Assembly (NCBI GenBank): GCA_964561785.1
Contig: CAZLRF010000016.1
Location: forward strand, 25,812 to 89,811
Source of the DNA: DATBSL01 sp964561785
Lineage (GTDB): Bacteria > Acidobacteriota > Vicinamibacteria > Fen-336
Direction: 5' to 3'
Length of the DNA: 64,000 nt
This document shows positions 1 through 9,207 of this stretch, one piece after another; the first letter of the stretch is position 1, and every line of letters starts with the position of its first letter. Under the pieces are notes generated by a model. It made no database searches. It saw nothing but the letters and a program-made list of their open reading frames with translations, and was not told where the DNA came from. The position numbers and the translations under genes were made by a program.

Positions 1-384
1 ACCCTTCTCGACGAGCGCCCTCGTCCGGGCGAGGTCGGCCTCGGCCGCCGTCACGCCCGCCTCGGCCGCGGCCACCGCGGCCCTCAGCGCGCCGTCGTCG
101 AGGCGGACGACCACCGCGCCCGCCTTCACCCACTGCCCTTCCTGGTAGGGCAGCTCGACGACGCTCGCCGGGATGCGGGCCGAGAGCGCCGCGCGCCGGC
201 GCGCCTGCACCGTGCCCGGCACCGACGCCTCGCCGGCGCCGCCCGAGCGCACCACCTCGGCCGTCCTCACGTCCCGCGCCGGGGCCGGGGCGGCCGGAGC
301 CGCCTCCGGCTTCTCGTGGCCGCCGCACGCGGCGAGCCCGAGGCCCAGGAGCGCCAGGGCCAGTCCAGAGCGAACAGGTCTCAT
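1..384 (-). CDS. RND/HlyD-family efflux periplasmic adaptor lipoprotein (3'-partial)
   Basis: This is the first 128 codons of a membrane-fusion protein that would link an inner-membrane RND pump to an outer-membrane channel. The N-terminus is a short hydrophobic signal with a lipobox (LAAC, Cys20), so it is probably a lipoprotein held on a membrane. It continues with an Ala/Pro-rich linker, then a biotinyl-lipoyl-like segment (PASVVELPYQEGQWVKAGAV) and the start of an alpha-hairpin (VAAAEAGVTAAEADLARTRA), the usual order in this family. The ATG lies 2 bases after the stop of the TolC-like gene, so the two are cotranscribed. The rest of the gene and the expected pump gene lie beyond the left edge. 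The substrate is unknown; the ArsR regulator at the head of the operon hints at metal. Confidence 0.85.
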   Translation of the reverse strand, partial: MRPVRSGLALALLGLGLAACGGHEKPEAAPAAPAPARDVRTAEVVRSGGAGEASVPGTVQARRRAALSARIPASVVELPYQEGQWVKAGAVVVRLDDGALRAAVAAAEAGVTAAEADLARTRALVEKG

Positions 385-386
385 CG

Positions 387-1715
387 TCAGATCTCCCCCG
401 CGGCGCGCCGGAGCGCCGCGTCCGCGATGGCCACCTCGGCGGCGGCCCCGATCTCCTGGAGGGCCGCGCCGAGGGCGGCCGTCTCCGTCTCCAGCTCGTC
501 CGTCAGGGTGGCCAGGCCCGCCTTGCGGCGCTCCTGGACCACGCGCAAGGCCTCCCGGCCCTCCTCCGCCCCGCCCGAGGCCGCGGCGTGGCGCTCCCGG
601 GCCGACACCGCCCGGCGGTACGCCATCGCCACCTCGAGCCGCACCTGGTCGGCCGCCGCGCGCGCCTCGAGCTCGGCGGCTCGCTGCTCGGCCGTGGCCG
701 CCGCTTCGCGCTTGGCGCGGGCGGGGTCGAACGGCGACCACCTGAGGCCCACGCCGAAGGCCCACGACTGCTTCCCGTCGTCGACCTGGATCCGGTTGTC
801 CCAGAGCTGGCCGAAGACGCCGACGTCGGGCAGGACGCCGCTCCTCTCGCTCTTCGCGAGCGCCGCCGCGGCGTCCGTCCGGCGCCGCGCGGCCTCGACG
901 GCGGTCCGCTGGCGCAGGGCCCGCTCCACCCACGCCGCCTCGCCGCCCTCGAGCGGCGCGACCGCCGGGGGGGCGTCGGTCGGGGCGTAGTCGACGCCGG
1001 CGGGGGCCCCGAGGAGCCGGGCGAGGCCGGCCTGGGCCATCCGCCGCTGGCTCCGCCGCTCGGCGAGGTCCGCCTCGCGCTCGCGCCGGCGGGCCCTCGC
1101 GCGGAGCAGGTCCGCCTGGAGCGCGCCGCCCGTCTCCACCCGGGCCTGGATCTCCGCCTCCCGCGCCTTCGCCACGCCGACCACCCGCTCGGTGACCTCC
1201 ACCGCGCGCCCCGCCATCTCGGCCTGGCGGTACGCCTCGACGACCCGCATCCGGATCTCCTGGGTCGCGTCGCGCGTCCCCGCCGAGGCGGCGTCGGCGT
1301 AGGCGGCCATCGCCGTGGCCATCGTCCCCACCTTCCCGAAGACGTCGACGGGCACCTCGAGCGAGAGGCTGGTCCCGAGGTGCGAGAGGCCGCTCGGGTC
1401 GTTGAGGGAGGAGATCGCGAAGTCGTTCTGGGTGAACTCGCCCGAGTTGAGCTTGCTCGCGAACACGCCGGCCGGCAGGTCCGTCCGGGACCAGGCCATC
1501 TGCACCCCGAGCCGTGGCCATCGCATGCGCTCGACCGCCTCGGTCCGCGCCCGCTGCGCCTCGGCCCGGGCGGCGCCCGCCTGCAGCTCCGGGTTCGCCT
1601 TCTCCGCGAGGAGGAGCGCCTCGGCCAGGGTCAGGGGCACCTCCGCCGCCGCGGCCGGGGCCGCGGCGAGGGCCGTCCCGAGGCCCAGGGCGAGGGCGAC
1701 CGTCCACACCTTCAT
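387..1715 (-). CDS. TolC-family outer-membrane efflux channel
   Basis: A 442-residue outer-membrane factor forming the exit duct of a tripartite efflux pump. A Sec signal peptide (about residues 1-24, ending AAAA-E) is followed by the typical opening LTLAEALLLAEKANPELQAG of OEP repeats. Two long Ala/Glu/Arg-rich helical halves follow, around residues 40-230 and 250-440, the duplicated layout and usual length of the family. It sits second in the operon: its ATG overlaps the ArsR stop as ATGA, and the adaptor gene starts 2 bases after its own stop. The order regulator, channel, adaptor matches heavy-metal or drug RND systems. The substrate cannot be read from the sequence. Confidence 0.9.
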   Translation of the reverse strand: MKVWTVALALGLGTALAAAPAAAAEVPLTLAEALLLAEKANPELQAGAARAEAQRARTEAVERMRWPRLGVQMAWSRTDLPAGVFASKLNSGEFTQNDFAISSLNDPSGLSHLGTSLSLEVPVDVFGKVGTMATAMAAYADAASAGTRDATQEIRMRVVEAYRQAEMAGRAVEVTERVVGVAKAREAEIQARVETGGALQADLLRARARRREREADLAERRSQRRMAQAGLARLLGAPAGVDYAPTDAPPAVAPLEGGEAAWVERALRQRTAVEAARRRTDAAAALAKSERSGVLPDVGVFGQLWDNRIQVDDGKQSWAFGVGLRWSPFDPARAKREAAATAEQRAAELEARAAADQVRLEVAMAYRRAVSARERHAAASGGAEEGREALRVVQERRKAGLATLTDELETETAALGAALQEIGAAAEVAIADAALRRAAGEI

Positions 1716-2068
1716 CTCTCACCTCCCGCCCGGCGCCGACGCCGGGCCTCGCTCGTCGAGGGCGGTCGGCGCGGCTCGCGCTCCCGGGCGCCCAGGCTGT
1801 CGCACACCGCGTCGCAGATCCGCAGCACCGTGGGGTCGGCGATCCGGTAGAAGACCCGGGTGCCGTCCCGCCGCGCCTCCACGAGGCCGGCGTGGGTCAG
1901 GCTCGCGAGGTGCTGCGAGACGTTGGGCTGCGAGCGGCCGGTGGCCCGGACCAGCTCGCTCACGCTCCGCTCCCCGCGCTGCAGCGCGGAGAGAAGGCTC
2001 AGCCGGCCCTCGTCGCCGAGCGCCCTGAAGCGCGCGGCGACCTGCGGGATCAGCTCGGCGTCGATCAC
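1712..2068 (-). CDS. ArsR/SmtB-family winged-helix repressor of the efflux operon
   Basis: A small winged-helix regulator with the ArsR core: ALGDEGRLSLLSALQRGERS, a recognition helix in RSQPNVSQHLASLTHAGLVE and a beta-wing in ARRDGTRVFYRIAD. It lacks the ELCVCDL metal site of classical ArsR; the only cysteine pair is in RICDAVCDSL near the C-terminus, so a different metal site or a redox/thiol signal is possible. I place the start at the GTG at 2068 (118 residues) because GGAGG sits 7 bases before it. The upstream ATG at 2086 would lie inside a palindrome that looks like the operator. The stop overlaps the channel-gene start. Autorepression of the whole operon is the likely mode, by inference. 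Confidence 0.85.
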   Translation of the reverse strand: MIDAELIPQVAARFRALGDEGRLSLLSALQRGERSVSELVRATGRSQPNVSQHLASLTHAGLVEARRDGTRVFYRIADPTVLRICDAVCDSLGAREREPRRPPSTSEARRRRRAGGER

Positions 2069-2080
2069 CGGGCAGCCTCC

Positions 2081-2094
2081 ATACATAAGTATGT
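2081..2094. promoter_or_regulatory. Probable ArsR operator palindrome
   Basis: ATACATAAGTATGT contains a perfect inverted repeat (ACATA-AG-TATGT, 2083-2094). It is AT-rich in an otherwise very GC-rich region and lies 13-26 bases before the GTG of the ArsR-type gene. A second, imperfect dyad (TATGTGCGAATATACGCATG, 2090-2109) overlaps it. The position fits an autoregulated operator. No binding evidence is available. Confidence 0.5.
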
Positions 2095-2266
2095 GCGAAT
2101 ATACGCATGGACGAATACCGTGTCAAGCCCCCCGGGGGAACGCCCGCGAGCATGGGCCCCGGGCGCCCCCCCCTGTCCATGGACCGAACGGTTCACCTCG
2201 GCGAGGCGCGCGTGACAGCGGGAGCCGCCGCGCAGTACGCTTGGCGCGGCTTCCGAGGAGAACCCC

Positions 2267-3436
2267 ATGAAGGCAGGCGTGCTCAAGGAGACCTGGCCCG
2301 GCGAGACACGGGTCGCGCTCGTGCCGGGCGTCGCGGGGTCGCTCGCCAAGGCCGGCTTCGAGGTCTGGGTCGAGCCGGGCGCGGGCGAGGCCGCCGGCTT
2401 CCCCGACGCCGAGTACGCCGAGAAGGGGGCGAAGCTCCAGGCCCGCGAGCGGATCCTCGCCGAAGCCTCCCTGCTGCTGTCCGTGCGCTCGTTCACGGGG
2501 GGCCACGACGCCGACGCCTTGTCCCGGCTCACGCCGGGCCACGTGGTGGTCGGCTTCCTCGACCCCCTCGGGCGGCCGGAGGGGGCCTCGGCCCTCGCCG
2601 GGCGGGGGGCGACGTCGTTCGCCCTCGAGCTCGTCCCCCGCATCTCCCGTGCCCAGAGCATGGACGTGCTCTCCTCGACCGCGACCATGGTGGGCTACAA
2701 GGCGGTCCTCCTCGCCGCCGACGCGCTGCCCCGGATGATGCCGATGATGATGACGGCGGCGGGGACGGTCGCTCCCGCCCGCGTGCTCGTGATCGGGGCC
2801 GGGGTGGCCGGCCTGCAGGCGATCGCGACGGCCCGCCGGCTCGGGGCGGTGGTCGAGGCCTACGACGTACGACCCGCGGTCAAGGAGCAGATCCAGAGCC
2901 TCGGGGCCCGGTTCGTGGAGCTTCCCCTCGAGACCGGCGCCGCCGAGGACGAGGGCGGCTACGCGAGGGCCCAGGACGAGAGCTTCTACCGACGCCAGCG
3001 CGAGCTGCTCGCGAAGGTGGTCGCGGAGAGCGACGTCGTGATCGCGGCCGCCGCCGTCCCCGGGAAGAAGGCGCCGGTGCTCGTGACGGCCGACATGCTG
3101 CGGGGAATGCGGCCGGGCTCCGTGGTCGTGGACCTCGCGGCCGAGCAGGGCGGCAACTGCGAGGCGAGCGAGGCCGGCCGGGAGGTCGTACGCCACGGGG
3201 TGAAGGTGCTCGCGCCCCTGAGCCTCGCCACCGCGATCCCCCACCACGCGAGCCAGCTCTACGCGAAGAACGTGGCGAACTTCGTCCTCAACATGTCGAG
3301 CAAGGGCGAGCTCCAGCTCGACGGCGACGACGAGATCGTGAGGGAGAGCCTCCTCACCCGGGGCGGCGAGGTCGTCCACCCGCGGGTCCGCGAGGCGCTC
3401 GGGCTCGCGCCCCTCCCCGCTTCGCCGCCCGCCTGA
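2267..3436 (+). CDS. pntA: NAD(P) transhydrogenase subunit alpha part 1 (PntA/dI-like), orphan
   Basis: A 389-residue protein matching the soluble NAD(H)-binding domain I of proton-translocating transhydrogenase. Visible marks are the N-terminal VLKETWPGETRVALVPG, the family signature RAQSMDVLSS (128-137), the Rossmann loop GAGVAGLQ (177-184) and VRPAVKEQIQSLGARFVE. The length fits the split type in which PntAA, PntAB and PntB are separate genes. GAGGAG precedes the ATG. Neither the membrane domain (PntAB) nor PntB lies downstream: the next gene is SirB1-like. It is therefore either an orphan whose partners are elsewhere or a stand-alone NAD-binding enzyme. Alanine dehydrogenase shares this fold, but RAQSMDVLSS favours PntA. 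Confidence 0.85.
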   Translation: MKAGVLKETWPGETRVALVPGVAGSLAKAGFEVWVEPGAGEAAGFPDAEYAEKGAKLQARERILAEASLLLSVRSFTGGHDADALSRLTPGHVVVGFLDPLGRPEGASALAGRGATSFALELVPRISRAQSMDVLSSTATMVGYKAVLLAADALPRMMPMMMTAAGTVAPARVLVIGAGVAGLQAIATARRLGAVVEAYDVRPAVKEQIQSLGARFVELPLETGAAEDEGGYARAQDESFYRRQRELLAKVVAESDVVIAAAAVPGKKAPVLVTADMLRGMRPGSVVVDLAAEQGGNCEASEAGREVVRHGVKVLAPLSLATAIPHHASQLYAKNVANFVLNMSSKGELQLDGDDEIVRESLLTRGGEVVHPRVREALGLAPLPASPPA

Positions 3437-3473
3437 CCCGGCCCCCCGCCCGGGCGCAGCCTCAGCGCCCTGA

Positions 3474-3479
3474 TATACT
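3474..3479 (+). promoter_or_regulatory. -10-like element TATACT before the SirB1-like gene
   Basis: TATACT in GC-rich surroundings, ending 15 bases before the ATG at 3495, so the transcript leader would be only about 8-10 bases. No clear -35 hexamer is visible. It belongs to the recurring TANNNT pattern described in the findings. Confidence 0.45.
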
Positions 3480-3494
3480 TCGCGGGTTCGGACC

Positions 3495-4352
3495 ATGCCC
3501 GAGACGCGCACGACGGCCGCGCCGCAGACGCCGCGAGAGAGGCTCGAGGACCTCCTCGGCCGCCCCGACCGCGAGATCGACCTCGCGGAGGCCGCCCTCC
3601 TCGTGGCGGCCGAGGAGTACCCCGGCCTCGACGTGCGGGCCTACCTCGCCCGCCTCGACGAGATGGGCTGCGGCCTGCGCCAGCGCCTGGACGACGAGCC
3701 CCGCGCCGAGCGCTCGATCATGGCGCTCAACCGCTACATGTTCCAGGAGCTCGGCTTCCGCGGGAACACCGAGAGCTACTACGACGCCCGCAACAGCTAT
3801 CTCAACGACGTGATCGACCGACGCACCGGCATCCCGATCACGCTCTCCACCGTCTACATGGAGGTCGCGCGACGGGGCGGGCTCGAGGTCGACGGCGTCG
3901 CCCTCCCCGGGCACTTCGTGGTGCGGGTCGAGACCCCGGGCCGTCCCATCCTGGTCGACCCCTTCCACGCGGGCACGCTGCTGAGCGAGAAGGACTGCCA
4001 GGACCGCCTCGACCGCATCTTCGACGGGAAGGTGAAGCTCGAGCCGAAGATGCTCCGGCCCTGCCGGCGCAAGGACATGCTCGAGCGGCTGCTGCGGAAC
4101 CTCAAGGCCATCCACATCCGCGACCAGGACCAGCACCGCGCGCTCCGCGTGGTGGACCTCATCGTTCGTCTTCAGCCCGGCAGCGCCGAGGACCTGCGCG
4201 ACCGGGGCATTCTCTACGCGTCGCTCGACTGCTACGGCCTCGCCGCCCGCGACCTCGAGTCCTACCTCGCCCTCGCCCCCCGGGCGAAGGACGCGGAGGA
4301 GCTCGCGGTGCGCGCGGCGGGCCTGCGGCAGAAGGCCTCGCGTCTGAATTGA
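3495..4352 (+). CDS. SirB1-family transglutaminase-like/TPR protein
   Basis: A 285-residue cytoplasmic protein of the SirB1 family. It has the SirB1 core (LNRYMFQELGFRGNTESYYD, then NSYLNDVIDRRTGIPITLST and GLEVDGVALPGHFVVRV), which belongs to the transglutaminase-like fold. Downstream is a TPR-like stretch (DLIVRLQPGSAEDLRDRGIL, CYGLAARDLESYLALAP). The catalytic Cys of true transglutaminases is not obvious in the SirB1 subgroup, and the function is not firmly known. The FbaB gene begins 17 bases downstream with its own GGAGG, so the two are probably cotranscribed. Family recognition is secure; the role is not. Confidence 0.85.
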   Translation: MPETRTTAAPQTPRERLEDLLGRPDREIDLAEAALLVAAEEYPGLDVRAYLARLDEMGCGLRQRLDDEPRAERSIMALNRYMFQELGFRGNTESYYDARNSYLNDVIDRRTGIPITLSTVYMEVARRGGLEVDGVALPGHFVVRVETPGRPILVDPFHAGTLLSEKDCQDRLDRIFDGKVKLEPKMLRPCRRKDMLERLLRNLKAIHIRDQDQHRALRVVDLIVRLQPGSAEDLRDRGILYASLDCYGLAARDLESYLALAPRAKDAEELAVRAAGLRQKASRLN

Positions 4353-4369
4353 TCGGAGGAACAGCAATC

Positions 4370-5448
<1,079 letters not shown>

Positions 5449-5452
<4 letters not shown>

Positions 5453-5485
5453 GCCTTTTCGCCTGACCAGCGCGAAAAGGCTCAC
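5449..5485 (+). terminator. Hairpin embedding the fbaB stop codon
   Basis: Perfect 14-bp stem (5449-5462 with 5472-5485) and a 9-base loop. The fbaB TGA at 5450-5452 is within the left arm. No T-run follows directly. It may stabilise the 3' end or act in tandem with the terminator at 5514. Confidence 0.6.
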
Positions 5486-5513
5486 GTTCTCGAAGGCCCC
5501 GGTGAAGGCCGGT

Positions 5514-5550
5514 GGGGCCGCGACCCCGAAGGGTCGCGGCCCCTTCTTTT
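5514..5550 (+). terminator. Rho-independent terminator after fbaB
   Basis: GGGGCCGCGACCC (5514-5526) pairs perfectly with 5531-5543 across a CGAA tetraloop and is followed by TTCTTTT (5544-5550). This is the clearest intrinsic terminator in the window. Confidence 0.85.
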
Positions 5551-5581
5551 CGTCCGTTTCCTTTCGCCCCCCGGCCCCTGC

Positions 5582-5587
5582 TAGCCT
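5582..5587 (+). promoter_or_regulatory. -10-like TAGCCT, leaderless context
   Basis: TAGCCT ends 6 bases before the ATG at 5594, so transcription would start at or next to the start codon. No Shine-Dalgarno sequence is present (the bases before the ATG are CCTCCTCCC). Confidence 0.45.
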
Positions 5588-5593
5588 CCTCCC

Positions 5594-6115
5594 ATGCGCG
5601 ACGGTCCCGGCCGACGGGTGATCAAGCGGGTCGCGCTCTGGGCGTTCCGGGCGGACGTCGCGCTCACACGGGCGCTGCGCCGCTCCCGCGGCGAGCGTCC
5701 CTGGTCGCTGCGAGGCGCCTGCCGGCGCTCGGGGGGGTGCTGCGAGGCGCCGGCGATCGCGGTCCCCCGCCTAGTCTGGTCCTCGGCCCCGCTGCGGTGG
5801 CTCTTCCTCGCCTGGCAGCGGCACGTCAACGGCTTCGAGCTCGCCTCGACGGACGCGCGGGCGCGCGTCTTCGTCTTCCGCTGCACGCACTACGACCGCG
5901 TGAGCCGGTCCTGCGACAGCTACGGCTCACGCCCGGGGATCTGCCGGGACTACCCCCGCCACCTGCTCTGGCAGGCCAACCCCGAGATGCTGCCGGCCTG
6001 TGGCTACCGGGCGGCGCCTCCGAACGCGGAAAGGCTCGAGGCCGCGCTCGATCGCACCCCTCTCACGCCCGCCCAGCGCGACGAGCTGCGCCGCGGCCTG
6101 CGCCTCGACGGCTGA
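5594..6115 (+). CDS. YkgJ-like cysteine-cluster protein
   Basis: A 173-residue soluble protein with a conserved cysteine pattern: C-x7-CC (GACRRSGGCCEAP), then FRCTHYDRVSRSCDSYGSRP, GICRDYP and a late Cys in LPACGYR. This layout matches the YkgJ/UPF0153 family (zinc/iron-chelating domain), whose biochemical role is poorly known. The family usually follows the pattern C..CC....C....C....RP..CR.YP, which is intact here. It stands alone between the fbaB terminator and a convergent gene whose stop is 9 bases away. The start is supported by a -10-like box 6 bases upstream. Confidence 0.75.
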   Translation: MRDGPGRRVIKRVALWAFRADVALTRALRRSRGERPWSLRGACRRSGGCCEAPAIAVPRLVWSSAPLRWLFLAWQRHVNGFELASTDARARVFVFRCTHYDRVSRSCDSYGSRPGICRDYPRHLLWQANPEMLPACGYRAAPPNAERLEAALDRTPLTPAQRDELRRGLRLDG

Positions 6116-6123
6116 GGGGAAGA

Positions 6124-9100
6124 CTACCGCCTTCGCAGCTCGAAGCTCGCCACGACGTTGCGGCCCGCGGAGTCGGTCGAGATCGAGCCCCGAAGGGCCT
6201 CGCCGTCCCACTTCGCCACGTAGTGGCGGACCCCGCCGCGGATCTGGACGCTGAAGCGCGCCTGGTCTCGGCGGCCCTCCACGCTCAGCAGCGGCACCGT
6301 CAGCGTGATCCCCCCCTCGTAGGCGATCGTGCCGCCACCGCGGCGGAACTCGACGGTCAAGTACTGCCGCTGGCCCTGCTCGACCTGGCTCCCGATCCAG
6401 GTCCCCTCGAGCTGGAGACGGGGCGGGGCAGGCGCGGGAGGCGCGCCCGGAGCGGAAGCGGCTCCCGCTCCCGCCGAGGGGGCGGCGACCGAGGCGGGGA
6501 CGCGCAGGGCCAGGAGGCGCAGGCCATCGCGCAGGCGCCCCTCGTCCACCACCGAGCGGGGGATCCCCGGGCGGCCGGTGCGACGCGCCGCGTCGAAGAG
6601 CTGGCCGAGCACGCGACCCTCGGGGGCGAGCGCCGCCGCCGCCTGGGGCCGCTCCCCGCGCACGGTGAGGAGTACGAGGTCGCGGGCGACGGCCTCCCAC
6701 CAGCGGGCGAGGCGCGCGGGCGTCACGGGCCCGCCGCGGCCCCGCAGAGAGGTCCAGTCCTCGCCGTAGGCCGCCGCATCCTCGGACGTGACCTCGAGGA
6801 GGACGTCCGGGCGCCCGGTCAGGGCGAGAACGGGCTGCCCGCCGAGGTCCCGGGCTTCGACCGTGAGGCCGACCGTCGTGCGCAGAGCCTGGGCGGCGGC
6901 GTTGAGGCGGTTCGCGGCCTCGACGGCGCGGGCCGACGCCGTCTTCCCGCCGGATGCGGCGAGGACGAACGCCGGCCCGAGGCCGCTCGCGACGACCGCG
7001 TGGGGCCGGCCGGGCACGGCGGTGAACGGCTCGGGGGCGAAGCGGAACTCGACGGGGTCGGCGGGCGGGGCGAGCTGGAGCGCGGCCTGCCCGACGCCGT
7101 CCGAGCCGGCGACGCGGACCTCGAGCGGCCGGCGGGGCTCCCCCGGTGGGGTCCAGGGCACCGCGACCTGGAGACGCTCCGGCGCGGCGACGAGGACGAG
7201 GGCCGGCGTCCCGCCCACGCGCACCTCGTTCGCGGGGGGATCCGGGCGGAAGCCGAGGCCCGCCACCTCGACCGTGTCCCCGGCCGCGGCGATCGCCGGG
7301 GACACCGAAACGACCACGGGGAGCCGGCCGACGACGAAGGGCACGGCGTTCGACTCGAGGCCCGCGACGCTCACCACGATCGGTGCGGCGGTTCCGATGC
7401 CGAGGGTGGCCGGCACCGCGACCCGGATGCGCGTCGGATCGACCTGCGCCACCTCCGCGGTCACGTCCCCGAAGCGCACCGTGGCCCCCACTCCCCAGCC
7501 GGCGCCGGCGAGGACGACCTCCTCGCCCGGCAGCGCCGCCTGGGGCGAGATGCCGTGGAGCCGCGGCCCCTGGAGGAGCACGACCTGCGCGGCGTTCGAG
7601 GCCTTCGCCCCCGTCCGAACGACGACCGCGACCGCCCGCTCGGCTCCGGACTCCACCGGAACGTCGGGCACCTCCACCTCGAGCCGCGCCGGCGAGGCCT
7701 GGAGCACGGTGGCCGTCCGGTCGTCGAACAGCACCGTGTTCGAGGCCGGGTCGGGAGCGAAGCCCGAGCCGGTCACGACCGCCCGCTGCCCGACGCGCAC
7801 CCGCGCCGGCTCGACGGCATCGACACGAACTCCACCGCCGAGAAGGCGGCCCGCGACGAGGGCGAGGGCGCCAAGCACCACGGCGGCGCCGACCCCCAGG
7901 GCCACCGGCCGCACCCAGGCCGGCGGGCCGGCCGGACGGCGGCGAGCGGAGCGGGCGGCGGGAGTCGGGCGACGCGACGGGGCCGGCCGAGCGGAGGGCG
8001 CGGCCGGACGACGGGCGGGAGCCGGCGCCGGCACGGGGCGCAGGCGCTCGGTCTTGGCCGCGGGCGCGGGCTCCGGCGCGGGCTCCGGCGCGGGCTCCGG
8101 CGCGGGCGAAGGCAGGANNNNNNNNNNNNNNNNNNNNNNNNNNNNNNNNNNNNNNNNNNNNNNNNNNNNNNNNNNNNNNNNNNNNNNNNNNNNNNNNNNN
8201 NNNNNNNNNNNNNNNNNGGCGCGGGCTCCGGCGCGGGCTCCGGCGCGGGCTCCGGCGCGGGCGAAGGCAGGACCGTAGGCAGCGGGGCAACAGGTTCCGG
8301 CGCACGCGTGGGCTCGCTCGGCAGAACCTCCGGGGAAGCCTCGGGTGCGACGAGCGCAGTGGGCGGCTCGGGAGGCGTGGGCGGCAGGACGGCTGCCGGG
8401 CCCATGGGAGCGGCGGGCAGGGGAGCGGGCGGCGCGAGCGGGGTCGGCGGAAGCTCCGGGACCTCCTCCGCGACGAAGAACTCGTCGCCCGCCATGGCCG
8501 CGGCGGGAGCCGGCGGCGGCTCCTCCGCAGCGATCGCCCAGTCGTCCGCCACGGTCTCCGCCACGAGGGCCTCGGGCGAGGGCACGCTCAGGGGCTCCGG
8601 CGCCACCGGGGGCTCCATGACCGGCATCTCGGGCGACGACTCGAGCTCCTCCGCCTCGACGGTCTCGATCTCGGGTGCCGTCCGCGGCGGCGCGACGAAC
8701 GCGGCGGCCCCCTGCTCGCCGACGAAGAAGGGGTCGTCCTCGGCCCCCTGCTCCGCGAGGACCACGCTCGCGGGCAGGACCTCGAGCCAGGGCTCGAAGT
8801 GGCACTGGACGCACACGCTCCCGGGCTCGCGCGGCGGGCCGAGCCAGAGGACGTCGCCGGGGCCGAAGGCGGCCTTTCCCTCGACGCGCGAGTCGTTCAC
8901 GAACAGGCCCCGCGGGGCGCTCGTGTCCTGGACCTCGCACCGGTCGAGATCGGTCCAGATCCGGGCGTGAATCGGGCTCACCCCGGGAAGGTCGACGACG
9001 AGGTGGCAGTCGGGGTCCGCCCCGACGAGCACCTCGCCCACGACCTCCTCGGGGTCGTGGCGGCGGCCGTCGAGCTCACCGCCGAGGACGCTCAGGGAAG

Positions 9101-9125
9101 CGAGGCGCAGTCGTTCTTCGGCCAC
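6124..9125 (-). CDS. FHA - Pro-rich - TM - IPT/TIG-repeat membrane protein (interrupted by assembly gap)
   Basis: One gene split by the N-run at 8118-8217. From the GTG at 9125: an FHA-like phosphopeptide-binding domain (about residues 1-115; LVGADPDCHLVVDLPGVSPI, then GLFVNDSRVEGK), an acidic/Pro-rich linker of about 170 residues ending in PAPEP repeats, one membrane helix (VALGVGAAVVLGALALVAGR), about three IPT/TIG immunoglobulin-like repeats (VRVDAVEPARVRVGQRAVVT, LHGISPQAALPGEEVVLAGA, VVSVSPAIAAAGDTVEVAGL) and a C-terminal domain of unknown function with a beta-rich end. The FHA domain would be cytoplasmic and the TIG repeats periplasmic. As deposited, the two halves are in different frames; merging the identical 55-base flanks restores one frame of 948 residues. 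Ser/Thr kinases occur in the window, so the FHA domain may read kinase signals. I do not recognise a named family. Confidence 0.75.
8063..8117. repeat. Left copy of 55-base gap-flanking repeat
   Basis: These 55 bases (three 12-base units GGCGCGGGCTCC, then GGCGCGGGC, then GAAGGCAGGA) are identical to 8218-8272. They encode the PAPEP tract on the minus strand. Exact identity up to the gap edge looks like an assembly k-mer overlap, not a biological duplication. Confidence 0.85.
8118..8217. other. Assembly gap of 100 N
   Basis: Exactly 100 Ns, a common scaffolding placeholder. Taken literally it breaks the reading frame of the FHA-TIG gene. Removing the Ns plus one of the two identical 55-base flanks (155 bases in all) restores the frame. 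Confidence 0.95.
8218..8272. repeat. Right copy of 55-base gap-flanking repeat
   Basis: Identical to 8063-8117; see that entry. Beyond it the sequences differ (CCGTAGGC follows here). Confidence 0.85.
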
Positions 9126-9131
9126 CCACGG

Positions 9132-9159
9132 ATTCTAGACCGCCGTCCCGTCCGGTCAA
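9132..9159 (-). promoter_or_regulatory. Sigma70-like promoter, TTGACC-16-TAGAAT, leaderless for the FHA-TIG gene
   Basis: On the minus strand TTGACC (9159-9154), a 16-base spacer and TAGAAT (9137-9132) are followed after 6 bases by the GTG start at 9125. No Shine-Dalgarno sequence is present. This is the best-formed example of the leaderless layout in the window. Confidence 0.65.
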
Positions 9160-9161
9160 GG

Positions 9162-9167
9162 TATACT
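9162..9167 (+). promoter_or_regulatory. -10-like TATACT for the small membrane protein gene
   Basis: TATACT on the plus strand, 40 bases before the ATG at 9208. It lies back to back with the minus-strand promoter at 9132-9159, so the two genes would be divergently transcribed from one short region. No convincing -35. Confidence 0.4.
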
Positions 9168-9207
9168 CCCCCCGCGCCGCCGCCGAAGGCGGCTCGTCGA
9201 GGACCTC

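Noticed and set aside
8041..8290. The 12-base GGCGCGGGCTCC units looked at first like a CRISPR or satellite repeat.
   Set aside because: They encode a PAPEP linker in frame, have no spacers and are adjacent to the assembly gap.
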